Shown here one piece after another: positions 11,250-22,555 of a stretch of 64,000 nucleotides of DNA. Below the pieces are notes generated by a model. It was given only the letters and a program-made list of their open reading frames with translations, did not search any database and was not told where the DNA came from. The translations under genes were made by a program, and so were the position numbers. Source of the stretch: Oidiodendron maius Zn (lineage: Eukaryota > Ascomycota > Leotiomycetes > Myxotrichaceae); the NCBI GenBank assembly GCA_000827325.1, contig KN832891.1, positions 1-64,000 of the forward strand, given 5' to 3'. Within the stretch, counting starts at the first letter, position 1, and each line of letters opens with the position of its first letter.

Positions 11250-12888
11250 ATGGATGCCCCAAGCACCTTGAGACTGGCCGGACTGGGCGCTGCTTCTTTC
11301 GGGCTGTATCTCATCGGGCTTTCGATCTATCGACTTCGCTTCCATCGAATCTCTCATATCCCGGGGCCTAGGCTTGCGGCCTTGACCTACTACTACCAAT
11401 CATACTATGACTTTTTCCCGCATCAGGGCCAGTTTCTCTTCAAACTTGAAGAGCTCCATCGAAAGTACGGGCCCATCCTCCGTATTGGGCCGGACGAGAT
11501 TCACGTCAACGATGCCAAATTCTACAAGGAGATGTACGGCTCCTCCGTGCACAAGAGAGATAAGTCCCCCGTGTGGTATTGGATGGATGGCCTGGGGGCC
11601 GTGGGCGACCAGAGTATGTTCATCACGCTCGATCATGATCACCATCGCCTGCGGAAGGCGGGTTTAGGCACCTACTTCAGCAAGCGCAAGGTACAAGATC
11701 TTGAGCCACGGGTGAAGGAGAAAGTTCTCCTGCTACGGCAGCGGCTGCTGGAGCGCACTGGCAACGCCCCCGTCAGCCTGAAGGATGCATTCGGTGGCAT
11801 GGCGCTGGGTAAATGAGCACCACCTTAGTCCTTGACCAAGAGAGAGCCTAACCGTCGTGCCAGACATCATCACGTTATACTGCTTCAATCAGTGCATCGG
11901 AGCGCTGGACCGACCAGACCTTGGCCACGACTGGAACCAGCTGATGGCAACCGGCGTGAAGATCAACCCCTTTGCCCGGACCTTCCCAACCTTTGCACGC
12001 ACGGTGATGCGGCTGCCCAAGTGGGCCCTCAGCTGGAGCGGGATGGTATCGACGACAGGAGAATTCCTCGACCTCGCCGATCGACTGTCCGCGAACGCCC
12101 GCAACGAGGCGATTCAGGATCTGAGCAACGGCAAGTACTCACTAACCGACGACGCCGATTCGAGAACCGTGCTTCACTCGATGATGCGAAGTGACGTCCT
12201 CCCAGTCCACGAGAAGACCGAGAGTCGGCTGCAGGCCGATGGCATGACCCTGATCGCAGCGGGCTTCGACACCACCAGCCGCACTCTGACCGTGATATTC
12301 TACCACCTCCTCACCAAAGCGCACCTGCGTACCCGCGTCCTCGAGGAGCTTCGCACGCTGATGCCGACGCCGGATTCCCCCTTGCCAACCGTCGCTCAGC
12401 TAGAACAGCTCCCTTACCTCACATGCGTCATCCACGAGGGCACACGCCTCGCGCACGGTGTTGCCGGCCGGCTGGTACGCATCGCGCCGGAGGAAGACCT
12501 GGTCTACCACAGCAGCGACGGACGCACCTATGCGATCCCCCGCGGCGCCACCTTCGGCCAGTCCTCCTACCTGGTACACATGGATGAGACGATCTATCCG
12601 AACGCGCACGAGTTCAACCCCGACCGGTACTGGAGCGGCGATGGCAAGACCACCGATGCCGAGCGTTACCTGGTGGCGTTTGGGAAGGGCACGAGGATGT
12701 GTGCGGGGATCAACCTCGCGTTTGCAGAGCTGCGTCTTGCCATCGCCGCGCTCATCGGGACGGTGGATATGCAGATCTCAGTGGGTACCACGGAGCGGGA
12801 TGTCTCGCTCGTGGCGGAGCTGTTCGTGGGTGTGCTTCCCGAGAATCCTGGGGTTCGCGTGAATGTCCTTGGTAGTCTCGCGACCTAG
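11250..12888 (+). CDS. Cytochrome P450 monooxygenase, 527 aa
   Basis: Membrane-anchored haem-thiolate oxygenase. Exon 1 (11250-11808) gives an N-terminal helix (LGAASFGLYLIGLSIY) and a proline hinge (HIPGPRLAALT). After a 55-bp intron, exon 2 (11864-12888) carries the I-helix AAGFDTTSRTL, the ExxR motif (HEGTRLAHG), FNPDRYW and the haem loop FGKGTRMCAG with the ligand Cys near residue 468. An ATG at 11208 is also in frame, but the one at 11250 places the membrane helix correctly. It resembles P450s related to trichodiene oxygenase that tailor fungal polyketides. A likely role is late oxidation of the decalin or pyrrolizidinone core, as UcsK does in UCS1025A biosynthesis (inference). Confidence 0.9.
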
Positions 12889-14800
12889 TAGGGCGGGGTA
12901 CATTCAGTCACGCGTAGAGGGGGGACGAGAAGAGTTGCCAGGCAGCATCGTGCAACCGATAGGATAGAACAGCATACTTGGCAAGCAGAAAGTAATAGAG
13001 ATTGTAAGGGAGTTATACCCCCCTATTATAGGGACTACGCTGCAAAACACCCGAGCCACCATCCGTACGACAGCCTGTGCGCAAGTTCTCTTGCCCTATA
13101 TATTTTCCACTCTCTGTACAGCAATGCATTTTCCGTTTTCAACTAGTCCTCCTTGACCAAAGCCTGTCTACAGCACTTGTTTAATTGCATGTAACCGGTG
13201 ACATGCCGGCATCGAAGGCACAGACGTGGAATTCGGAATTGTTCCGGTGGACCTTGCCTTGGCATATCCACAGTGCTTACTCCGTACGGGGAGCCCGAAC
13301 AGCCGTCTCATCTGCATCTGTGCCGTCGGCAGATAGGTGGATAGTGCGGGACTCCATCGTGGAGGGGATTTACCCATCCGCATATGTGGTGTAACGTTAC
13401 GGACAGAGGGGAAGGATGCTCGGGCAGTAATATATAGGTACTGACGCCCTCGCCAACTCCAGCACTGGGTCAACAAAATGTTTTCGCGGGGACGGCACCT
13501 GTCAATGTGAGATGGGATTTGGTGGGCCAATAGCATGATCAGTGAAGTACTGACAGAAGTTCTCAGCATCGAAGGTCGGCCACATACACGGGTTTGCGAC
13601 CAAGCCAGGTGGCTCTGAGCCTATAGACCCGAGTACTTAGAACATTAGCTACATATCTCTCTGTATAGGGTTATGTATAGAGGGGCCTGTTGAATCTGTA
13701 GCCTAGAATCGTGCAGTGCTTTAAGATGCTAGCGTAGAGTTAATAGGAGATAATTTTACACACTAATTGGCTTGATTGGCTTGCTCGTATCGGAGTGGCG
13801 GTGGCGGTAAAGAGCAGACTAGCCCTCTAGGACCCTCTTCAAACGCTACAAGTATAAAGCTTGAACTATAGGTAGGGTTGCATTAGCTATATAGTAGTAG
13901 ACTAAATTAATTAAAGTGAAGAATTAAGTATTAAGGTTTTCTAGAATAAATCTATAAAGTATAGTATTATAGAAAGGATAAACTTAATTAAAAATAAGCT
14001 TATATTAAGGCTTGCATTATATTTGCAATGGTAGGTGTTAGAATTACTTATATACATTAGCCTTTTAATATTGCAATCTTAATTAATTGCTAATAACTCT
14101 TTCTATTATAACAGTACATAACCTTTAAGGTTAATTCTTCTAAACTCCTTCCCTTAAACCTTTAACTAAAAAGATGCTATATGCCAGGTGACTAGATAGA
14201 GAGTCACGGGCAAGGGACTGGGTCGCACGTGGCTCGGATCAAGGACTGCATTAGTGCGTTTTATGTATATAAAGAGGCAGGCCCTCTTTCCGAGCTTCCA
14301 GCAACCCACTAGCGAGGCTCCTTCAACCCCCCACCGTCCTGCTGCATATCCACCAGCTAGTCGTCCGTCTCACTCAGTACGAAAGGATCCTGACAGTATT
14401 AGATTATCTTTTAGCTTTAATTCAATTCAAATCTCTAACTCAAGGAGAGCTTTATATATAAATTGAAACTCTTAAAAATCTATATTTAAGAGGGTATACT
14501 TGTACTATATACAACACTATATACTAGGTGAGAATATTATAGTGTTGCTTAAATTCTGCTAAAACAGTAGTATTCTAGAGGGTTCTAAGGTAAATAAGCA
14601 GGGGGTCAGTAAAAAGTGGCGAATGTGCATAGTCCTCATCATTGCATTGCGGTGGGGGCTGTGAGTGACAGCACGTGCAGAGTCAGCAACAATGGTGAAT
14701 GGTTCGGAATTGGGGTTGTCCTATTCGATGCCGACTGCCATTCCTCTCCACCTCGACGCCAAATCAGTCAAGGCAAATAAAGTTCGAGATAAGAAAATAA

Positions 14801-14921
14801 CAGGCCCTACGTATTGTCACACCGCCTTTGAGCTCTGCCAAGCAAAATGCCTCTACCGCGTATTCTACAGTGTACTCCAGCGCAACCCCTGCAAAGGCGG
14901 TGTAACAATACTTAGGGCCTG
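14801..14921. repeat. 121-bp inverted-repeat element (MITE-like hairpin)
   Basis: The first 30 bases (14801-14830, starting CAGGCCCTAC) and the last 30 (14892-14921, ending TAGGGCCTG) are reverse complements at 28 of 30 positions, with about 61 bp between. This resembles a small non-autonomous DNA transposon. I see no clear target-site duplication next to the ends, so it could instead be a transcribed hairpin. Confidence 0.55.
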
Positions 14922-15226
14922 CACCTCCGTAAAATAAGTAAAATAAGTCAAAAGGCTATCCGAAAATGCTCCGATGAGCGGCCGCTGTGTTGACATGGAT
15001 ATGGTCTGATGCCGCATGAAAGTTCCATTAGCAACCGAAGACAGTTAGCATCTCTGGGAGGTGAGAGCTAGAGAACGACGGCACGGCAGCGCAACGCATA
15101 CAGCACACTCCCGCGCACTACTGTACAGATGACGACAATACGCTACTTTACACGCCAGAGTGCAGAGCGCAGAGGCCGCGACGAAAAGGCTACTTACTGT
15201 ATTTGCTCAGGCCCCCGCGGCGCAGC

Positions 15227-15233
15227 TCGGTCA
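15227..15233 (-). promoter_or_regulatory. Possible autoregulatory site CTCGGTCAC
   Basis: TCGGTCAC, the reverse complement of GTGACCGA, lies about 330 bp upstream of the AflR-type regulator gene. It matches the cluster motif except for the last base, so autoregulation is possible. Confidence 0.35.
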
Positions 15234-15561
15234 CCGACCACCTTTCCGCGGAGTTAAAGCGGAACAGATGACTCAGCGCATCGCCTAACTTAGAAGTTAC
15301 CTGCGCCACAAGTACTTTTCTCTCCCCACGATCGCATATACCTACCTCTTATGCACTGCACCACCAACTTCAAACACCCTCCACATCTGGCTCCGCCCTA
15401 AGTCATCTGTTCCTAAAGCGGAAAGGTGGTCGGGATATTTACACTAAGTGGTCGGGATTTAGCTGGTCCCCAACATAAAAGTGTGCTGCCCGCAATAATA
15501 CTCGCCCAGCATCGTCTCCCTAACAAGTACCAGTATTACGTACGAAGTACCCTCCGACGAG

Positions 15562-16786
15562 ATGGTTCAACCTCGAGGCCCCCGCCGGGAGCACAGCTTC
15601 TCGGGGACGCGCGACGGCGGCGTGGCCAGGCCGCATCGCCAGACTGCCGCGTGCGACCGCTGCCGGGGCCAGAAGCTGAGGTGTATATGGGATCCTAAGG
15701 AGCCACAGTGCCAGCGATGCCAGAGAGCAGACGCTGTGTGTACCGTCCCCCAACCGCGGCCCATGGGCCGACCACCGCGGAATCACCGCGGCGGCAGCAA
15801 CAGCCGCGATGTTGGTCCGACCGACAACATGTATTGCTGGGACGAGGAGATCAACGCGCCGAGTGTCTCAGGCGATGAGGACCCGGCCATGGCATTGGGT
15901 TACACAGACGCCCTGGCCGACCCCATCGACTTTCTAAATTAGTGATGAGCCGGATTCCCCTTCACCCTCCTGCTTATGAAACTAACTGTAGACCAGTTTT
16001 CGTAACCCAGGTGCGCTCAACGATCTGTTTGTGTCGGGTGGCCCGATAGTGACGACTTCGACGATGCCGACGTCGAGTACGAGTTCCGGGGACAACAGCA
16101 TCTCCTTCAGCCCACCGAACAATTTATTTGCGTCAGCCACGCTTATCGACTACTCCGGCGATAAACAAGGGTTGGACAGTCCCAGGGACTTAGCGGATGA
16201 CACAGTCCCCGCCTTGGAAACGCGAGGCAATGACCATGTGCAGCTGCTGATACGGCTGTGCGAGTTGAATGTGGCGCTCGTCCAACACCCTCTGCACGAA
16301 GAGAAGGACAAGATGCGATCCCAGAAGCTGTTTGCCTCGGAAAGCGTGAATCATGCACCCGTAGGCAATCCAACGGGCGACGCACCGTTGCCCGATCTGA
16401 GCGTCGCCGACCTGGGTATAGGGAAGCTACTCCAGTCGACAACCCAGCTGGGGGATATCGTCACGGGGCTCCGGTCCCTCGAGGATGGGAACCTCCAAAA
16501 GGGGGAGGGGCACGACCGATCAACGACGTTAATGGCTCTGAGTTGCTACACTAGACTAGACACCCTGTACTCACGCACCATCGAGCTTCTGCTGCAGGTC
16601 CGAAACGGAAACCGGCACTTCAAAGACGAGGATCGGCTGAAGTTTGATATGGTGATCGACGGGTTCTCGATAAGCGGGTGCCATAACGTACAGCTTGATT
16701 TCTTGGTGTATCTTTATAAACAAGCGCACGAGCGGATTCATTCGTGCATCCAGAGCGGCGGGAAAGCGGTTCTCACTACTCACTGA
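15562..16786 (+). CDS. Zn2Cys6 AflR-type transcription factor, 389 aa
   Basis: Probable pathway regulator. The N-terminal binuclear zinc cluster begins at residue 31 (CDRCRGQKLRC, then CQRCQRADAVC) and is followed by a basic GRPPRNHRGG tail. Exon 1 (15562-15941) joins exon 2 (15997-16786) across a 55-bp intron with an ACTAAC branch site, giving DFLNYFRNPG. The C-terminal half (LSCYTRLDTLYSRTIELLLQV and the following helices) matches the AflR-like domain. It lies inside the cluster, upstream of the trans-ER, and is the best candidate to bind the recurring GTGRCCGAA motif (inferred). Confidence 0.85.
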
Positions 16787-17778
16787 GGGTGGATGAATGA
16801 ATGCTGGTCACTGAGGAGTCAAGAGACGGGTTAGATTTACACACGGGCAGGCCTGACATTCGGTGAGACCCGGGCGGGTACTCCGCAGTCCAGGGTGGCA
16901 CATTTTATGTGCTTTGAAATGTTACTACTATTCCCCCTGAATAAAGCGTCGTGTACCAAGTTTTGAGGTACAGCAAATCCTACTTCCTCTGAGCCTCCCT
17001 TTGCTCGATTCTGCCAATCTACGTAATCTACCTACTCTTTACCTACTTCTCCTACGCATAGTTCTAATTGGTTTATAGTAGACTAAGGTCTGTTTAGCTA
17101 TAGCTATATTAAAGGTGGTTATCTAAGAGGCATAGGAGGCCATATCCAGGAACTTTTTGATCGCTTTCCAAGACATTGCCAAGCTGGAATCAATACACAA
17201 GGTGGCGTAACCAGGTATTCGAGTCAAGTGCTTAGAATATAAATACTGTACTACGATATCCAGCTAATGCGTCCTGTGTCTCGAAAAGTGGGCAGCTAAG
17301 CTTTATCCAGGGGGGACAGCGGTAGTACAGTACGAAGTTAGGGAGACGGGCCGAGCCATGTTAGGCCTGTAGAAAGATCACGTCATAGTGAACCTAGATG
17401 AGGGGCTCGGTAGATAATCAGATTACTCTGCAGTATCTACAGGACAGGAGCGAGATCCTACTAGCGCAACGCCGACGAGAAGGAAGGCAACTGGGCCAAG
17501 CCGGCTCCGGGCAGAATCCCGCGGGGAAAGTGACCGAAAGCTTCGTTGAGTAAATCCCGACGCACAGAAGCCCCGAAAGCCATCTGACAGTTCCCGCTCT
17601 AATCAGGCTCACCGATGGAGCGTGATCCTGGGCCTGATCAGCGCCCTACAAGAAACCATCTTCTCTTGCCGCTCCCTTCTTCCCATCCTCCTCCTCATCG
17701 CTCGCCAAGATCGAAGTTTCGTTTCGTTTCGTTAGGTGGATCACGCCATCTCCCACAGACAAGACCCCAACGTTGAGG
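16787..17778. promoter_or_regulatory. Intergenic region and trans-ER promoter
   Basis: No gene recognised. GTGACCGAA at 17530-17538, followed by more CCGAAAG words, lies about 240 bp before the enoyl reductase start and fits the cluster motif. Confidence 0.5.
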
Positions 17779-18996
17779 ATGGATCTCCCGTTCCACGCGC
17801 CGCCCACGCAAACTGCCGTCATCACCACCGCCGATGGCGCGCACGCCGTGTCCCACGACCGCCCCGTGCCGCCGTGCGGGCCTAAATCCGTGCTCGTGCG
17901 CGTGCGCGCCGTGGCGCTCAACCCGACTGACCACAAGACGCCCGCGCGTGTGCGTGCCGCGGGGCTGACGGCCGGCTGCGACTTCGCCGGCGAGGTGGTG
18001 GCGGTGGGCGCACACGCCAACGAGGAGCCCGAGACCTGCGTGCGCCCGCGCCGCTGGGCCCCCGGCGACCGTGTCTTTGGCGTCGTGTACGGCAGCAACC
18101 CTGGCGCGCCGACCTGGGGCGCTTTTGCCGATTTCGTCGATGCCGATCCCGTGATGCTGTGCCGCGTGCCGGCCGGCTGGGACTGGGAGACGGCGGCCGC
18201 GGTCGGCGGTAGCGTGCACGGCTCGGTGGCGCTTTGCCTCTTTGGCCGCGGGATGGTCGGCTTGGGCCTGGACATGGGCCGGCTGGAAGGCCCGAGCGGG
18301 ATTGACGGCGCGGAGAATAATAGGAACGGTACGGGTACCCTGCCAAGAGAGGACCATCCGCCGCTGCGCAATGAGGAGCTCACCAAGGTGGTACTGGTGT
18401 ACGGGGGGAGCACGGCCTGTGGCACGATGGCGCTGCAGATGCTTCGCCTGTCCGGGTACGTCCCCATCACGACATGCTCGCCGCGCAACGCGAGCCTCGC
18501 ACGGGCGTACGGCGCAGTGGCGACGTTCGACTACAATACTCCCAGCTGCGCCGACGACATCCGGATGTACACCCGGTCCGCGCTGGGCCTGGTGCTTGAC
18601 TGCATCGGCACCGCGCAGTCGGCGGTGCTGTGCTACGCGGCGCTGGGCCGGGCCGGCGGGCGGTACGTAGCGCTGGAGCGGTTCCCCGACAGCGTGGCCG
18701 CATCGCGCCGCGCCGTCAAGCCCAGCTGGGTCATGGGCCCTGTGATGTTCGGCCGTGCGCTCCAGCTCGGTGATGGCTACAGCCAGCCAGCTGACCCTGC
18801 GGCACGCGCTTTCGCCCGCACCTGGTATCCGTTGGCCGAGGCGCTCGCGAGCGCGCAGAGTCTGAAGAGCCACCCTGTGCGTGTAGTCGAGCCCGGGTTA
18901 GAAGGGGGCTGGCCGATGCGGGTGGTTCGCGGGCTGAACGACTTGCGGGAAGGGAGTATCAGTGGGCAGAAGCTTGTGGTTACCGTAAGCTCATAA
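17779..18996 (+). CDS. Trans-acting enoyl reductase, 405 aa
   Basis: NADPH-dependent MDR-family enoyl reductase of the LovC/CcsC/UcsL kind, working in trans on a PKS-NRPS that has no cis ER. A GroES-like N-terminal half (VALNPTDHKTPAR, CDFAGEVVAVG) is followed by a Rossmann half with VLVYGGSTACGTMALQML, the hallmark cofactor motif of trans-ERs. No intron and no zinc ligands, as in the family. The ATG at 17779 gives MDLPFHAPPTQTA. The gene is markedly GC-richer than the PKS-NRPS it should serve, which creates long spurious frames on the other strand. Its partner is the PKS-NRPS at 28.5-41 kb. Confidence 0.93.
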   Translation: MDLPFHAPPTQTAVITTADGAHAVSHDRPVPPCGPKSVLVRVRAVALNPTDHKTPARVRAAGLTAGCDFAGEVVAVGAHANEEPETCVRPRRWAPGDRVFGVVYGSNPGAPTWGAFADFVDADPVMLCRVPAGWDWETAAAVGGSVHGSVALCLFGRGMVGLGLDMGRLEGPSGIDGAENNRNGTGTLPREDHPPLRNEELTKVVLVYGGSTACGTMALQMLRLSGYVPITTCSPRNASLARAYGAVATFDYNTPSCADDIRMYTRSALGLVLDCIGTAQSAVLCYAALGRAGGRYVALERFPDSVAASRRAVKPSWVMGPVMFGRALQLGDGYSQPADPAARAFARTWYPLAEALASAQSLKSHPVRVVEPGLEGGWPMRVVRGLNDLREGSISGQKLVVTVSS

Positions 18997-19698
18997 GGCA
19001 GAGAGTAAGAGTACTGCCCCCCTGAAACCTTGGGAAATAAGGAGGCGGATAAGTATATCCCCAGAACTGTACATATTTATTACAGTATAGAAAAGGACTG
19101 CCCAATATAGTCGATATCCTTTCATGCTCACCGGAGATTGGACTTCATTTCGCCAGCTTCAGGGGTTTCTCTAGGCCCAGAACAAAGATACTGTACACTG
19201 ATCTTCTACACTAATATTCTAGACTGATATTCTAGAATCGCTCGACACCTGTACAGCATTTCACTGCGTTTCCACGGCTTCATTTGTTATGCAACTCTTC
19301 TCTGGTCCATGCACAATCCAGCCTTGTTGGACACAGAGACGGGTGAGTACATGTTAGTACATGTGTGGAAAGTGAACGACTCGCCTATATGGCCGACTCA
19401 CCTATTAGGGATTTGCCGTGATGAGGTATATGGCGCCAAAAGAACGTGATGAGAACCTGAGAACACGGGGGTACCAGGGGCGGCAGAGACGAACGAAAAA
19501 ATGTCCGAAGTCGGTCTATTTCGGCCAGATGTTTTGTTGTGCACCAGAAGAAAATACATGGACAGCTACTTGATAATATGACGCTGCCACCAGAATCACA
19601 ACCCCATCGTTGCCATCGACACCTTTGAGGATTTACATCCGCGACCTGCGAGCATCCCAGCGAACCTTAAACCGGCAATTCGTCCGGCTTCAGGGCCA
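18997..19698. promoter_or_regulatory. Intergenic region and permease promoter
   Basis: No gene recognised. TTCGGCCA at 19520-19527 (reverse complement of TGGCCGAA), preceded by GTCCGAAG, lies about 170 bp upstream of the permease start and matches the cluster motif. Confidence 0.5.
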
Positions 19699-21889
19699 AT
19701 GGCAGTCATTAGTCCTACATCACCCTCTCACGGCACGGATTCGAGCGATGGCACAGATGGCTCGCTCGCTTTCGTCCAGGAATATGGAGGAAATTTATCC
19801 GGTCCTTCTTATCAGGAAGCATCAGGTGCTCCCGTCGAGAATTTCTCTCCTCTTGGGCTGCACGTGACATGGTTCAGCGCCTTTTTCCTGAACATAGGAG
19901 AGATGATCGGGACAGGAGTTTTCTCAACACGTGTGTTTACACAGTACCCTTGTAGCCTTTTCTTAAGAGAGACAAAAAATTTTCTTTTTGAAAAAACGGT
20001 TGCTGATAAAATGGCACCCGTGTACAGCGGCCTCAATCCTGAAAGGTGTTGGCTCTATCGGATTAAGCCTGATATTCTGGCCACTCGGCCTCCTAATTGC
20101 TGGAGCCCAACTGGCAGTCTATATGGAACTGGCGAGCTATTTTCCCAATCGATCAGGCGCTGAGGTGGTATACCTTGAACAGGCTTATCCACGTCCAAAA
20201 TACCTCTGGCCGACTGCTTTTGCTCTCTTCTCGGTCCTGTTAACCTTTAGCAGTAGTGGTGCGATTGGTATGGCCTGGCCTTGTGTATTTTAAATAGGGG
20301 AGACTCAGCTGAGGTTTTCATAGTGATGGCGCAGTACCTGTTTGCGATTGGAGGATATAACCCAAGTGCGTGGCAGCTCAAAGGCCTTGCGGCGGGTTCC
20401 ATAACGTTCATAATGCTTTGTGAGTAGTTATCATAGTGCTCCCTACTCCTCACAAGACTAACATCACCTGTGAAGTGGTTATTTTCAGCACTAAATGGTC
20501 TCTGAGAATCTCTAATGCGATAGGGGTTATTAAGCTCCTTACATTGTTGTTGTAAGTAGGACTGAGTGCAATTCTTCTTCTTTCATATGTCTATCATAGT
20601 CCTGCTAATATTTTTGCAGCATTAGTATCACTGGCCTTGTTGTCCTGGGGGGCCATACTCGCGTGACAAATCCTAAAGCCAACTTTCACAACTCGTTCAG
20701 TGGTACCTCAAATAACGGTTACGGCTTATCGAATGCCCTCATCAAGATTAACTTCGCATACGCCGGCTATACTAATTCATTTAACTTGATCAATGAAGTT
20801 AAAGTATGTAACCCAACTCTATTTTCCTAATCCGCCCAACTTGTCCATCCACCTTGCCTAATTTATGTGCAGAACCCTATGAAGGTTCTGAAAAGAACCG
20901 CGCCAGCTTCTCTGCTCGTAGTAGCAGTCCTCTACATGCTATGCAATATCGCATACTTTGCAGCGGGTCAGTCTCCTCTTCCCTACTCAAATTCTAAGAT
21001 TATAGACCTCCTCATTGATAAATATCTTCTAGTCCCCAAATCTTCCCTAGAAACCTCAAAGCAACTAGCTGCTTCCCAATTCTTTGCTGCAGTCTTCGGG
21101 TCCACAAAAGCCTCCCGAGCCCTGAACTTCCTGATTGCCCTTTCTTCTCTCGGAAACATCTTGTCTGCGCTCATTGGCGCTTCCCGTATTACTCGTGAAT
21201 GCGGACGCCAAGGCGTGCTTCCTTTCCCACGATTGTGGGCTTCGACCAAACCGTTTGGTACTCCCCTTGCATCATACCTCCTTAAGTGGTTTTTAACTAT
21301 CCTTATGATCCTTGCACCACCAGCAGGAGATGCTTTTAATTTTATCGTGGACCTACAAGTTTATCCTAACAATGTGTTTATGTTTACTATGACCTTTGGA
21401 CTGCTATTGATTCGCCGGAGCCGCAAGAAGGCTGGTATTGTGGGCATTGAGTTTAAGGCTTGGAATGCAGCAATTATATTCTCGCTGGCTGTGAATATCT
21501 TTATCCTAGTGATGCCTTGGTTCCCACCACCTGGCGGAAAATATGGGGGCGATGTCAGTTTTTGGTATGCTACATATTGCGTTGTTGGACTTGCTCTGTA
21601 AGTAATCCACCCAGTCACAGAGGTGTACTACACAAGATCTTAATCTGGCGACAGCCTGGGTCTCTGCGGCATTTATCATGTCCTTTGGGTTCACATCCTT
21701 CCATATTATGGGAAATACCGTATCCGCCAGGAACTCGTGGTATTGGATGATGAAGTCGCCAAGGTCCATCGATTAGTCAAGGTACCGCTTGCCGAGTTAC
21801 AGGAGTGGGATGCGGACCATGACGTGCTTGGCCAAAAGGTAGGTAGCAAATCTGTAGAGAAGATTGAGCTTGATATTGGAGGGAAGTAG
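19699..21889 (+). CDS. Amino-acid permease, MUP1/LAT-like, 595 aa
   Basis: Plasma-membrane amino-acid transporter of the APC superfamily, closest in appearance to high-affinity methionine permeases. Seven exons join in frame: 19699-19930, 20028-20267, 20324-20419, 20476-20551, 20620-20803, 20873-21597 and 21655-21889. The spliced protein shows IGEMIGTGVFST, SILKGVGSIGLSLIFW, ASYFPNRSGAEVVYLEQAYPRP and about 12 hydrophobic segments. It lies between the trans-ER and the peptide transporter and carries the cluster motif in its promoter. It may import the amino acid for the NRPS module or its methylproline precursor. A general uptake role independent of the cluster is possible. Confidence 0.9.
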
Positions 21890-22555
21890 TAGAAAGCAAG
21901 ATATATTGGGGATGGCATCCGTTACCTGCTACGAGTCGGACAATTATTTTTCCACTGAATACTACTGTACTTACCTTTATTTAATTTTGGTAATACATCC
22001 AAGGGTCAACAATTTCTGTCATGTTGAAAAGCAGGCTCTACTCGTCGGCTTACTTACGTGGGTCTGTCTATGTCGCGTTGCTCCTAGTTGGTGCAATCGA
22101 CCCTTCGCCGCCTACAACTACAGGTAATAAACCGACCTCAGGATTATGGCTAAACCAAACAAATCCTCAAATGTGGTTACCCGAATGCAACAGGCCAGAG
22201 GCTTCTTTGGAGAATTTCAAGAGGAGATAATTACGGCTCATCTAAGACCTTTAAACTGCTTCAATCAACACTCAGCCCCACAATTCACTGGCCCTCTTCG
22301 CATAGGAGAGGTGGCGAGAAGGATTCCGATGATTAGCCAGGAGGAAGGCGTGAATCAGTTTATTTGGTCTTATTTAGTCCATGATTTATTACTTAAAAAC
22401 GGTATCATAATGCCTGCGATTGCACACATCCATTCTCTTGACAAGAAGCCTCCAGCCTCGCCCTCCTGGTTCTAGAAGTGGTGGAAAACATAACTATTTC
22501 ATGAGTCCGAATTACTGCACAAAACAATGGTGAGGCTCAGGAGAATCTTATCCCT
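21890..22555. other. Convergent gap with a doubtful small frame
   Basis: A frame at 22146-22475 (+, 109 aa) has no recognisable domain or splice support and is not called as a gene. This gap holds the 3' ends of the convergent permease and peptide transporter. Confidence 0.35.

Larger units (their letters stand above)
12889..15561. other. Long gene-poor region with an AT-rich core
   Basis: Possible frames at 13168-13569 (-) and 14665-14937 (+) have no recognisable family. About 13840-14110 is AT-rich like degraded repeat DNA. A hairpin-forming repeat lies at 14801-14921 (listed separately). The last 350 bp are the promoter of the AflR-type regulator. Confidence 0.4.

Noticed and set aside
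13168-13569. 133-aa minus-strand frame in the long gap
   Set aside because: No domain, no splice partner, odd composition; likely chance.
17695-18873. 392-aa frame on the minus strand over the trans-ER
   Set aside because: It is a GC-driven shadow of the trans-ER gene: Arg/Ala/His-rich, with no domain.
22146-22475. 109-aa frame between permease and peptide transporter
   Set aside because: No recognisable family; lies in the 3' region between two convergent genes.
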